From positions 1-64,000 of the forward strand of contig CAAFTU010000096.1 in the NCBI GenBank assembly GCA_900766005.1: a DNA stretch of 64,000 bases, in the 5' to 3' direction. The notes below the pieces were generated by a model. The model was not told the origin of the DNA. It made no database searches and was given only the letters and a program-made list of their open reading frames with translations. The number at the start of each line of letters is the position of its first letter. The first letter of the stretch is position 1. Of this stretch, positions 36,075 to 44,297 are shown in pieces. A program made the position numbers and the translations under genes. This DNA comes from an uncultured Bacteroides sp. (GTDB lineage: Bacteria > Bacteroidota > Bacteroidia > Bacteroidales > Bacteroidaceae).

Positions 36075-36422
36075 TTACTCTTCTCTCCCATCCAGTTCTT
36101 TCTTAATAGCCAGCAGTTCCTCCTTGATTTCCCTAAGGCGTTTGATGATTTCATATTTATGGGCAGTAGCATCCTTATTATCTTTAAGAAGCTGTCTGGC
36201 CCCTGCAATCGTCATCCCCTTCTCTTTCACCAAGTGATAAATCAGTCCGATGGTTTCTACATCTTCAGCCCTGTATTGCCGTATGCCTCGTCCGATGGTT
36301 TTGGGAGCAATCTGCGGAAATTCCTTCTCCCAATAACGGAGCAACGAAGGGTTTACATCAAATTTCTCTGCTACCTCATTGATAGAATAATAGAGTTTCA
36401 GTTTGTTATTTTCTTGCGCCAT
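36075..36422 (-). CDS. MerR-family transcriptional regulator
   Basis: A 115-residue protein with an N-terminal MerR winged helix-turn-helix (about 12-80): YYSINEVAEKFDVNPSLLRYWEKEF, then GIRQYRAEDVETIGLIYHLV. A charged coiled coil forms the rest and no effector domain is present. Short MerR proteins of this type are common in Bacteroidetes and their targets are unknown. It ends four bases from the Rel stop on the opposite strand. No metal-binding cysteines occur. Confidence 0.9.
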   Translation of the reverse strand: MAQENNKLKLYYSINEVAEKFDVNPSLLRYWEKEFPQIAPKTIGRGIRQYRAEDVETIGLIYHLVKEKGMTIAGARQLLKDNKDATAHKYEIIKRLREIKEELLAIKKELDGREE

Positions 36423-36495
36423 GACATGTTCCTGCTGTTACATTCTCATTTTTGTTCTTTACTAACAGATATAAACGGACTCCAGTCCACAACTA

Positions 36496-37464
36496 CTAAT
36501 CGAACACCTTACCGTGATTGGCAGCCAGCTGAATCATGGCTTCATAATCTTCGGCACTCAAGTCCATAAAATAGTAGTTGATCGGATTCACCACCTTGCC
36601 CTTTACGTGCACTTCATAATGAAGATGCGGGCCGGTACTTTTGCCTGTGCTTCCTACTTTTCCAATCACTTCTCCCCTCACGACCTTCTTGCCCAACTTT
36701 GTATTGTAGTCCTGCAAGTGCGCATAGCGGGTACGGAATCCGAAACCATGGTCTATTTCAATCGTCTTACCATAACCGGTTTCCCAACCGACTTTCACCA
36801 CCGTGCCGTTGCCGGTAGCATAGACATCGGTCCCAGCCTGAGCCGAAAAGTCCATACCGGCATGAAACTTAGCCGTACCATAAATCGGGTCGATACGGGT
36901 ACCATACCCCGAAGCCGTCTTCTTCAAGTCCTTGTTTGATATCGGCTGGATGGCCGGCATACACTGCAACATCTCATCGTGATTCTTACACATATCAACC
37001 ACATCATCAAACGACTTCGACTGAATATACAGCCGCTTGGAAAGCACATCCAGCTTTTGAGTCGTATTCATCACCAGTTTGGCATTCGCCATATCCATCA
37101 GTTCCTCATAGCGATTCGTCCCCCCATAGCCAGCCTGACGGATTGCAGGAGAAATCGGATCAGCTTGCAAGATGACCCGATACAAGTTATCATCACGCTG
37201 CTGGATGTCCTGAAGCACCCCCATAGCGTCATCCAACCGTCGGGAAAGCACATTATACTGTGCCAGCAAGCGGCTGTTTTCAATCCGTAACTCCTTTTCC
37301 GACGGCGAACCGAAAATGAGAAGCAGTACAATAAAGAAACCGGCACCGAGTCCCATTCCATAAAAAAGACGGCGCACATAGCTCAGTGCCCGCTGTCTTA
37401 CAGTAGGATAGATTCGGTCATAAGTCTGGGTCTGTGGATTATATATGTAGTATACTTTGCGCAT
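36496..37464 (-). CDS. M23-family metallopeptidase (peptidoglycan endopeptidase)
   Basis: A 322-residue envelope protein with a cytosolic start, one membrane helix (about 33-52), a coiled coil (about 55-160) and a C-terminal LytM/M23 domain. Zinc ligands are intact: H201 and D205 in KFHAGMDFSA and H282 in GPHLHYEV, with H280 catalytic. It probably cuts peptide cross-links in peptidoglycan. Proteins beginning MRKVYYIYNPQTQTYDR are a recognisable Bacteroidales group. It is transcribed divergently from alaS with separate -7 boxes 12 bases apart. Confidence 0.93.
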   Translation of the reverse strand: MRKVYYIYNPQTQTYDRIYPTVRQRALSYVRRLFYGMGLGAGFFIVLLLIFGSPSEKELRIENSRLLAQYNVLSRRLDDAMGVLQDIQQRDDNLYRVILQADPISPAIRQAGYGGTNRYEELMDMANAKLVMNTTQKLDVLSKRLYIQSKSFDDVVDMCKNHDEMLQCMPAIQPISNKDLKKTASGYGTRIDPIYGTAKFHAGMDFSAQAGTDVYATGNGTVVKVGWETGYGKTIEIDHGFGFRTRYAHLQDYNTKLGKKVVRGEVIGKVGSTGKSTGPHLHYEVHVKGKVVNPINYYFMDLSAEDYEAMIQLAANHGKVFD

Positions 37465-37495
37465 CTTTTAGGAAATATTTCGGTTGTTAATACGG

Positions 37496-37503
37496 CAAAA
37501 GTA
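37496..37503 (-). promoter_or_regulatory. -7 box of the M23 gene
   Basis: The minus strand reads TACTTTTG (TAnnTTTG), about 30 bases ahead of the start codon and back to back with the alaS box. Confidence 0.55.
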
Positions 37504-37515
37504 ATAAAAACAAGC

Positions 37516-37523
37516 TATCTTTG
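37516..37523 (+). promoter_or_regulatory. -7 box of alaS
   Basis: TATCTTTG matches TAnnTTTG exactly and lies 46 bases before the alaS ATG. No T-box or other leader structure is visible. Confidence 0.6.
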
Positions 37524-37569
37524 CATAGTTTTTGAGAATATTAACCTCAACAATAGATATATAGAAGAT

Positions 37570-40188
37570 ATGTTGACTGCAAAAGAAATCAGAGATTCGT
37601 TCAAGAATTTCTTTGAGTCGAAAGGACACCACATTGTTCCGTCGGCTCCTATGGTGATTAAAGATGACCCTACCCTGATGTTTACCAACGCGGGTATGAA
37701 CCAGTTTAAAGATATTATATTGGGTAACCACCCGGCGAAATACCATAGAGTCGCGGATTCACAGAAGTGCTTGCGTGTTAGCGGTAAGCACAACGACTTG
37801 GAAGAAGTGGGACACGACACCTACCACCACACCATGTTTGAAATGCTCGGCAACTGGTCGTTTGGCGACTACTTCAAGAAAGAAGCCATCAGCTGGGCTT
37901 GGGAGTATCTGGTAGACGTACTAAAGCTGAATCCGGAACATCTGTATGCAACCGTATTCGAAGGAAGCCCTGAAGAAGGATTGGGACGCGACGATGAAGC
38001 TGCATCTTACTGGGAACAGTTCTTACCGAAAGACCATATCATCAACGGAAACAAACACGATAACTTCTGGGAAATGGGTGATACAGGACCGTGCGGACCC
38101 TGCTCGGAAATCCATATCGACCTGCGTCCGGCTGAGGAACGTGCCAAGATTTCGGGACGCGACCTCATCAACCATGACCACCCGCAAGTCATTGAAATCT
38201 GGAACCTCGTGTTCATGCAATACAACCGCAAGGCAGACGGAAGTCTGGAACCGCTTCCGGCAAGAGTAATCGATACCGGTATGGGATTCGAACGTCTCTG
38301 CATGGCTTTGCAAGGCAAGACATCAAACTATGACACAGACGTGTTCCAACCGATGTTGAAAGCCATTGCTGAAATGTCGGGCACAGCATACGGCAAAGAC
38401 AAACAGCAAGACATTGCCATGCGCGTCATTGCCGACCATATCCGTACAATTGCCTTCTCAATCACAGACGGACAGTTGCCATCGAACGCTAAGGCTGGTT
38501 ACGTTATCCGCCGCATCCTGCGCCGTGCAGTACGCTATGGATACACCTTCCTGGGACAAAAGCAGGCATTCATGTACAAACTGCTGCCGGTACTCATCGA
38601 CAACATGGGCGATGCATACCCGGAACTGAATGCACAGAAGACACTGATTGAAAAGGTGATCAAGGAAGAAGAAGAATCCTTCCTCCGCACCTTGGAAACT
38701 GGTATCCGCCTGCTCGACAAGACAATGGAAGAAAGCAAGGCTGCCGGAAAAACTGAAATCAGCGGTAAGGATGCCTTTACTTTATATGATACTTTCGGTT
38801 TCCCGCTCGACCTCACCGAACTGATTCTCCGCGAAAACGGAATGACAGTAAACATCGATGAGTTCAACAACGAAATGCAGCAGCAGAAACAGCGTGCCCG
38901 TAACGCAGCTGCCACTGAGACCGGTGACTGGATTACACTGAAAGAAGGAACAACCGAGTTTGTAGGCTATGACTACACAGAATACGAGGCTTCCATTCTG
39001 CGCTATCGCCAAATCAAGCAGAAAAACCAAACCTTGTATCAAGTTGTACTCGACTACACTCCGTTCTATGCAGAAAGTGGTGGTCAGATAGGAGATACCG
39101 GTGTATTGGTCAACGAATTTGAGACCATCGAAGTAATTGACACAAAGAAGGAAAACAACCTTCCTATTCATATTACCAAAAAACTGCCCGAACATCCGGA
39201 AGCACCGATGATGGCATGTGTAGACACCGAGAAACGAGCTGCTTGTGCGGCCAACCACTCAGCAACCCACTTGCTCGACTCAGCTTTGCGTGAAGTATTG
39301 GGTGAACACGTAGAACAAAAAGGCTCGCTGGTAACTCCCGACTCTTTGCGTTTCGACTTCTCTCACTTCCAGAAAGTGACAGATGAAGAGATCCGCAAAG
39401 TGGAACACATTGTCAATGCCAAGATACGTGCCAACATTCCTCTGCAGGAACACCGCAACATTCCCATTGAAGAAGCCAAGGAACTGGGTGCTATCGCTCT
39501 GTTCGGCGAGAAATACGGTGACAAAGTTCGCGTTATCCAATTCGGTTCGTCCATCGAATTCTGCGGTGGAACACACGTAGCTGCTACCGGACATATCGGT
39601 ATGGTAAAAATCATGTCTGAAAGCTCCGTGGCTGCCGGTGTACGCCGTATCGAAGCCTATACAGGCGCACGTGTAGAAGAATTGCTGGACAACGTACAGG
39701 ATACACTCAATGATTTGAAAGCACTCTTCAACAACGCACCAGACCTTAGCGTGGCTATCCGTAAATATATCAACGAAAATGCCGGCTTGAAGAAACAAGT
39801 AGAAGACTTCATGAAAGAAAAAGAAGCCCTCCTGAAAGACAAGCTGCTGAAGAACATACAAGAAGTGAACGGTATCAAAGTCATTAAGTTCTGTGCACCT
39901 CTTCCTGCTGATGTTGTAAAGAATATAGCCTTCCAGCTTCGCGGAGAAATCACAGAAAACCTGTTCTTCGTAGCAGGAACTACAGACAACAACAAGCCTA
40001 TGCTGACAGTTATGATCAGCGACAATTTGGTTGCTACCGGCCTCAAAGCAGGTAATCTGGTAAAAGAAGCTGCCAAACTGATTCAAGGTGGCGGAGGCGG
40101 TCAGCCTCATTTTGCTACTGCGGGCGGTAAAAATGCAGACGGCATTCACGCTGCAGTGGATAAAGTAATAGAACTTGCCGGAATCTAA
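37570..40188 (+). CDS. alaS: Alanyl-tRNA synthetase
   Basis: An 872-residue class II synthetase. The N-terminal aminoacylation domain shows FFESKGHHIVPSAPM and the motif-2 region PTLMFTNAGMNQFKD, followed by the tRNA-recognition region with RRILRRAVRYGY. The editing domain keeps both zinc-binding pairs: H563 and H567 in NHSATHLL, and C665 and H669 in FCGGTHVAATG, so mischarged Ser/Gly-tRNA can be cleared. The C-Ala domain ends with LIQGGGGGQPHFATAGGK. Length is full, and a strong terminator follows. Confidence 0.97.
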   Translation: MLTAKEIRDSFKNFFESKGHHIVPSAPMVIKDDPTLMFTNAGMNQFKDIILGNHPAKYHRVADSQKCLRVSGKHNDLEEVGHDTYHHTMFEMLGNWSFGDYFKKEAISWAWEYLVDVLKLNPEHLYATVFEGSPEEGLGRDDEAASYWEQFLPKDHIINGNKHDNFWEMGDTGPCGPCSEIHIDLRPAEERAKISGRDLINHDHPQVIEIWNLVFMQYNRKADGSLEPLPARVIDTGMGFERLCMALQGKTSNYDTDVFQPMLKAIAEMSGTAYGKDKQQDIAMRVIADHIRTIAFSITDGQLPSNAKAGYVIRRILRRAVRYGYTFLGQKQAFMYKLLPVLIDNMGDAYPELNAQKTLIEKVIKEEEESFLRTLETGIRLLDKTMEESKAAGKTEISGKDAFTLYDTFGFPLDLTELILRENGMTVNIDEFNNEMQQQKQRARNAAATETGDWITLKEGTTEFVGYDYTEYEASILRYRQIKQKNQTLYQVVLDYTPFYAESGGQIGDTGVLVNEFETIEVIDTKKENNLPIHITKKLPEHPEAPMMACVDTEKRAACAANHSATHLLDSALREVLGEHVEQKGSLVTPDSLRFDFSHFQKVTDEEIRKVEHIVNAKIRANIPLQEHRNIPIEEAKELGAIALFGEKYGDKVRVIQFGSSIEFCGGTHVAATGHIGMVKIMSESSVAAGVRRIEAYTGARVEELLDNVQDTLNDLKALFNNAPDLSVAIRKYINENAGLKKQVEDFMKEKEALLKDKLLKNIQEVNGIKVIKFCAPLPADVVKNIAFQLRGEITENLFFVAGTTDNNKPMLTVMISDNLVATGLKAGNLVKEAAKLIQGGGGGQPHFATAGGKNADGIHAAVDKVIELAGI

Positions 40189-40218
40189 CAGACAACAACC
40201 GGAAACAATCTATAGCAA

Positions 40219-40252
40219 GGTGTATCGAATCCATTCGATACACCTTTTTTTA
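40219..40252 (+). terminator. Terminator of alaS
   Basis: GGTGTATCGAAT (40219-40230) pairs perfectly with ATTCGATACACC (40233-40244) and a run of T follows. Confidence 0.9.
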
Positions 40253-40338
40253 TACAACAAACAAGCTGCCGCTACCGGCATCAAACACCAGAGAAGAAAA
40301 ATTATCCTTTTCCCCCACAACGATGTTACATTTTTTTC

Positions 40339-40346
40339 TATCTTTG
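40339..40346 (+). promoter_or_regulatory. -7 box of the GH92/sigma operon
   Basis: TATCTTTG matches TAnnTTTG exactly. It lies 70 bases ahead of the first GH92 gene, so basal transcription of the operon would use the housekeeping sigma factor. Confidence 0.55.
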
Positions 40347-40416
40347 TACACTGATTATTTATTTTCTTATCCTTCAACTAATTAAAATAAGTAATCATAA
40401 CACAAAAAAAAGAAAG

Positions 40417-42669
40417 ATGAGAACATCCACCTACCTTTGCCTGCTGTTAACCTGCATGCTCATTTCTTGTACCCCTACTCAAGAAAAAGACAGCATTGAC
40501 TATACAGCATACGTTAATCCGTTTATTGGAACTGATTTTACAGGAAACACCTATCCCGGAGCACAAGCCCCGTTTGGTATGGTACAGCTAAGTCCAGACA
40601 ACGGCCTTCCCGGCTGGGATCGCATATCCGGTTATTTCTACCCCGACAGTACGATTGCCGGATTCAGCCACACCCACCTTTCAGGTACAGGGGCAGGCGA
40701 TTTGTACGACATATCGTTCATGCCTGTCACGCTGCCCTACAAGGAAGCCGAATTTCCGCTGGGCATCCACTCCAAGTTCTCTCATGATGAAGAAACGGCC
40801 ACTGCCGGCTACTACCAAGTACGCCTCAAGGACTATGACATCAACGTGGAACTGACAGCCACCGAACGATGCGGTATACAGCGCTATACTTTCCCAAAAG
40901 CACAATCTGCCGTTATTCTGAATTTGAAAAAGGCGATGAACTGGGATTTCACCAACGATTCACACATCGAGGTGATAGATTCTGTAACCATCCAGGGCTA
41001 CCGATTCTCTGACGGATGGGCACGCGACCAGCACATCTACTTCCGTACCCGTTTCTCTCGTCCTTTCGAAAAAATAGAATGGGATACAACCGCCATTATC
41101 AAAGACCAGAAACGAATTGGTACAGCTGTGGTGGCCCGTTTCGACTTCAACACAACAGAAGGAGAACAGATTTTAGTCAGCACAGCCATCTCTGGCACCA
41201 GCATGGAAGGTGCTGCCCGCAACCTGCAGGCCGAAGTACCGGAAGACAACTTTGACAAATACCTGGCACAGACCAAAGCCAACTGGAACCGACAGCTTGG
41301 CAAAATAGAAGTGAAAGGCGACAACAAGAATGATAAAGTGAATTTCTATACAGCCCTTTACCATTCAATGATTGCTCCTACCATTTATAATGATGTGGAC
41401 GGTGCCTACTATGGACCGGACAAAAAAGTGCATCAGGCAGACGGATGGACTAACTACAGCACCTTCTCTCTATGGGATACCTATCGTGCTGCTCACCCCT
41501 TGTTTACCTACACCGAACCGGAGCGTGTAAACGACATGGTGAAATCATTTATTGCCTTTTATGAACAGAACGGACGCCTGCCGGTATGGAACTTCTATGG
41601 CAGCGAAACCGATATGATGATTGGCTATCATGCCGTACCCATCATCGCAGATGCTTATCTGAAAGGAATCGGTGATTTTGATGCCGAAAAAGCACTGGAA
41701 GCTTGTGTAAACACAGCCAATCTGGACAGCTATCGAGGCATCGGTCTTTACAAGCAATTGGGATACATTCCCTACAACGTGACAGATGAACACAATGCTG
41801 AAAACTGGTCACTATCCAAGACTTTGGAATATGCCTTCGATGACTACTGCATTGCCGAAATGGCTAAAAAGATGAATAAACAAGACATAGCAGAAGCGTT
41901 CTATCAACGTGCTCAAAACTACAAGAATGTCTATAATCCCACAACTACCTTCATGCAGCCGCGCGATGACAAGGGACAGTTCATTCCTGATTTCAAGGCA
42001 GAAGCATATACCCCGCACATCTGCGAAAGCAACGGATGGCAATACCTGTGGTCCGTGCAACACGATGTCGACGGTCTGATTTCACTGGTAGGAGGCAAAA
42101 ACAAATTTGCCCAGAAACTAGACAGCATGTTTACCTATCACCCGGGAGCAAACGATGAATTGCCTATTTTCAGTACAGGCATGATCGGACAATATGCACA
42201 CGGCAACGAACCGAGCCACCACGTCATCTACTTATACAACTCCATAGGACGCAGCGACCGCACGCAATACTATGCAGCCAAGGTGATGAATGAGCTCTAT
42301 CGCAACGAACCTGCCGGACTATGCGGAAACGAGGACTGCGGTCAGATGTCGGCATGGTATGTATTCAGTGCCATGGGCTTCTATCCGGTCAACCCGGTCA
42401 GCGGAACATACGAAATAGGTACTCCCCTCTTCCCTGAAATGCAACTGCACTTAGCCAACGGGAAGACATTTACCGTATTGGCCCCCAACGTAAGCAAAGA
42501 AAACATTTATATCCAATCAATTAAGATCAACGGACAACCCTACAACCAAACCTATGTCACACACGAACAAATTATGAGTGGATCGACCGTAGAGTTTGAG
42601 ATGGGGAAAAGTCCCCGTATAGAAAAGGCCGCAACAGAACAAAAAGACACGGCTACCCATACCAACTAA
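40417..42669 (+). CDS. GH92 alpha-mannosidase, lipoprotein (first of three)
   Basis: A 750-residue lipoprotein (lipobox LISC, Cys18) of the Ca2+-dependent exo-alpha-mannosidase family GH92. Family motifs include YVNPFIGTDFTGNTYPGAQAP near the start, FSHTHLSGTGAGD, WDTYRAAHPL, CESNGWQYLWSVQHD (general-acid region), HGNEPSHHV and GNEDCGQMSAWYVFSAMGFYP (general-base acids). GH92 enzymes trim alpha-1,2, -1,3, -1,4 or -1,6 mannose from glycans with inversion. It starts the plus-strand arm of the PUL, 12 bases before the ECF sigma gene. Its place matches BT3994 in the B. thetaiotaomicron high-mannose locus. Confidence 0.93.
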   Translation: MRTSTYLCLLLTCMLISCTPTQEKDSIDYTAYVNPFIGTDFTGNTYPGAQAPFGMVQLSPDNGLPGWDRISGYFYPDSTIAGFSHTHLSGTGAGDLYDISFMPVTLPYKEAEFPLGIHSKFSHDEETATAGYYQVRLKDYDINVELTATERCGIQRYTFPKAQSAVILNLKKAMNWDFTNDSHIEVIDSVTIQGYRFSDGWARDQHIYFRTRFSRPFEKIEWDTTAIIKDQKRIGTAVVARFDFNTTEGEQILVSTAISGTSMEGAARNLQAEVPEDNFDKYLAQTKANWNRQLGKIEVKGDNKNDKVNFYTALYHSMIAPTIYNDVDGAYYGPDKKVHQADGWTNYSTFSLWDTYRAAHPLFTYTEPERVNDMVKSFIAFYEQNGRLPVWNFYGSETDMMIGYHAVPIIADAYLKGIGDFDAEKALEACVNTANLDSYRGIGLYKQLGYIPYNVTDEHNAENWSLSKTLEYAFDDYCIAEMAKKMNKQDIAEAFYQRAQNYKNVYNPTTTFMQPRDDKGQFIPDFKAEAYTPHICESNGWQYLWSVQHDVDGLISLVGGKNKFAQKLDSMFTYHPGANDELPIFSTGMIGQYAHGNEPSHHVIYLYNSIGRSDRTQYYAAKVMNELYRNEPAGLCGNEDCGQMSAWYVFSAMGFYPVNPVSGTYEIGTPLFPEMQLHLANGKTFTVLAPNVSKENIYIQSIKINGQPYNQTYVTHEQIMSGSTVEFEMGKSPRIEKAATEQKDTATHTN

Positions 42670-42681
42670 ACCTAACAGCTA

Positions 42682-43245
42682 ATGAATGACAACTTCGACA
42701 TAACTTATCAGGCTGTCTTTCGCAGATATTATTCCAGCCTCCTCTTCTATGCCACCCGACTGGTTGGCTCGGAAGAGGAAGCGGAAGATGTCGTGCAAGA
42801 TGTTTTCGTAGAATTATGGAAACGGAAAGAAAGCATAGAGATAGGCGACCAAATACAGGCCTTTCTCTACCGGGCTGTTTATACCCGTGCACTGAATGTG
42901 TTGAAGCATCGAAACATAGAAGAAGGATACTGTGCCGCCATGGAAGAAATCAACCAAAAGCGCGCAGAATATTATCAGCCAGACAACAACGAGGTAATTC
43001 GCCGGATTGAAGACAGAGAATTACGTAAAGAGATATTCGATGCAATCAATGAGTTGCCTGACAAGTGTAAAGAAGTTTTCAAACTCAGCTACCTGCACAA
43101 CATGAAAAATAAAGATATAGCTGAAGTGCTCGGCATTTCGCTACGGACGGTAGAAGCCCACATGTATAAGGCACTAAAGCACCTCCGCGGCAGGCTGAAT
43201 CCAGTTTGGATACTACTTTGTTTATTTTTATACCGACATTTATAA
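42682..43245 (+). CDS. ECF RNA polymerase sigma-70 factor (Bacteroides type)
   Basis: A 187-residue extracytoplasmic-function sigma factor. Region 2 (about 8-75) holds YSSLLFYATRLVGSEEEAEDVVQDVFVELWKR. Region 4 (about 120-175) holds INELPDKCKEVFKLSY and the helix-turn-helix NKDIAEVLGISLRTVEAHMY. There is no region 3. The FecR-type anti-sigma lies immediately downstream, so it should be held inactive until the SusC-FecR signal arrives. The likely target is the SusC-first minus-strand operon, which lacks a convincing TAnnTTTG box. Confidence 0.95.
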   Translation: MNDNFDITYQAVFRRYYSSLLFYATRLVGSEEEAEDVVQDVFVELWKRKESIEIGDQIQAFLYRAVYTRALNVLKHRNIEEGYCAAMEEINQKRAEYYQPDNNEVIRRIEDRELRKEIFDAINELPDKCKEVFKLSYLHNMKNKDIAEVLGISLRTVEAHMYKALKHLRGRLNPVWILLCLFLYRHL

Positions 43246-43291
43246 GTGTTTTTCGCAAGTGAGTTGTATTATTAGTATGAAGGAAAAGAAA

Positions 43292-44284
43292 ATGAATAAT
43301 TTGAATGAAGATATCATCAACAACTACTTGACGGGGCAATGCTCTGAAGAGGAAATTATCCAACTAAATCAATGGATAAAAGAATCGGATGAAAATGCCC
43401 GTCAGTTGTTTCGCATGGAAGAAGCTTTTCACGCAGGCCGATTCAGTTGCTACGAGAACGAAGAGCGAATGGCACGTGCAGAAAAAAGGCTCTACAAAGC
43501 GCTGGAGGCAGAGCAAAACAAACAGAAAAGAATTCTTCGCATGCATAATTGGATGAAATATGCGGCAACTCTCACTGCACTGGTGTTTATCGGCACCGGT
43601 GTCGGAGTTTGGCTTCAGCAGCACAAGTCCGCCCAGGAAATGCTAGTAGCCGTAGCGAATGAAGGAATGGTGAAAGAAGTCGTTTTACCCGACGGGAGCA
43701 AAGTATGGCTGAACAATGCAGCCGTGCTGCAATACCCCCGCGAATTTTCGGGAAACAGACGCAACGTTCATTTGGAAGGCGAAGCCTACTTTGAAGTAAC
43801 CAAAGACCGGCAGCGACCGTTTACGGTAGAAAGCGACGCCATGCGGGTGCGTGTATTGGGAACAAGCTTTAATTTCAAATGCGACAGACATTGCTGGATT
43901 GCCGAAGCAACCCTGATTGAAGGAGAAATTGAAGTAAAAGGAAATAAAGAAGAAGGCATGGTCATCCTGGCTCCCGGACAACGGGCTGAATTGAATAAAA
44001 GCAGCGGCCGTCTGACCGTAAAACAGGTTGATGCCAAAATGGATGCCGTGTGGCACGATAATCTGATTCCTTTCCAGAAAGCGGATATATTCACCATTTC
44101 CAAAGCGTTGGAACGCTTCTACAATGTGAAAATCATCCTGTCGCCAGACATTCAGCTTGATAAGACCTATTCAGGTGTATTAAAACGGAAATCAGACATT
44201 GGTTCTGTGCTCAAATCACTGCAGAATTCCATACCTATTAATTATAAAATCATCGAAGGAAACATTTTTATTTCTTCCAAATAA
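43292..44284 (+). CDS. FecR-family anti-sigma factor
   Basis: About 330 residues. A short cytosolic anti-sigma region (DIINNYLTGQCSEEE, near residue 8) is followed by one membrane helix (AATLTALVFIGTGVGVWLQ, near 90-108). The periplasmic FecR domain has VKEVVLPDGSKVWLNNAAVL, then YPREFSGNRRNVHLEGEAYF. A C-terminal STN-like DUF4974 domain follows. It senses the TonB-dependent transporter and controls the adjacent sigma factor. The start is ambiguous: a GTG at 43259, ATG at 43277 and ATG at 43292 are in frame; 43292 is chosen because AAGGAAAAG lies just ahead of it. Confidence 0.92.
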   Translation: MNNLNEDIINNYLTGQCSEEEIIQLNQWIKESDENARQLFRMEEAFHAGRFSCYENEERMARAEKRLYKALEAEQNKQKRILRMHNWMKYAATLTALVFIGTGVGVWLQQHKSAQEMLVAVANEGMVKEVVLPDGSKVWLNNAAVLQYPREFSGNRRNVHLEGEAYFEVTKDRQRPFTVESDAMRVRVLGTSFNFKCDRHCWIAEATLIEGEIEVKGNKEEGMVILAPGQRAELNKSSGRLTVKQVDAKMDAVWHDNLIPFQKADIFTISKALERFYNVKIILSPDIQLDKTYSGVLKRKSDIGSVLKSLQNSIPINYKIIEGNIFISSK

Positions 44285-44297
44285 AACCATATTTACC

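Noticed and set aside
44199..44297. N-terminal extension of the second GH92
   Set aside because: It reads through the end of the anti-sigma gene in another frame; the ATG at 44298 gives a proper lipoprotein signal.
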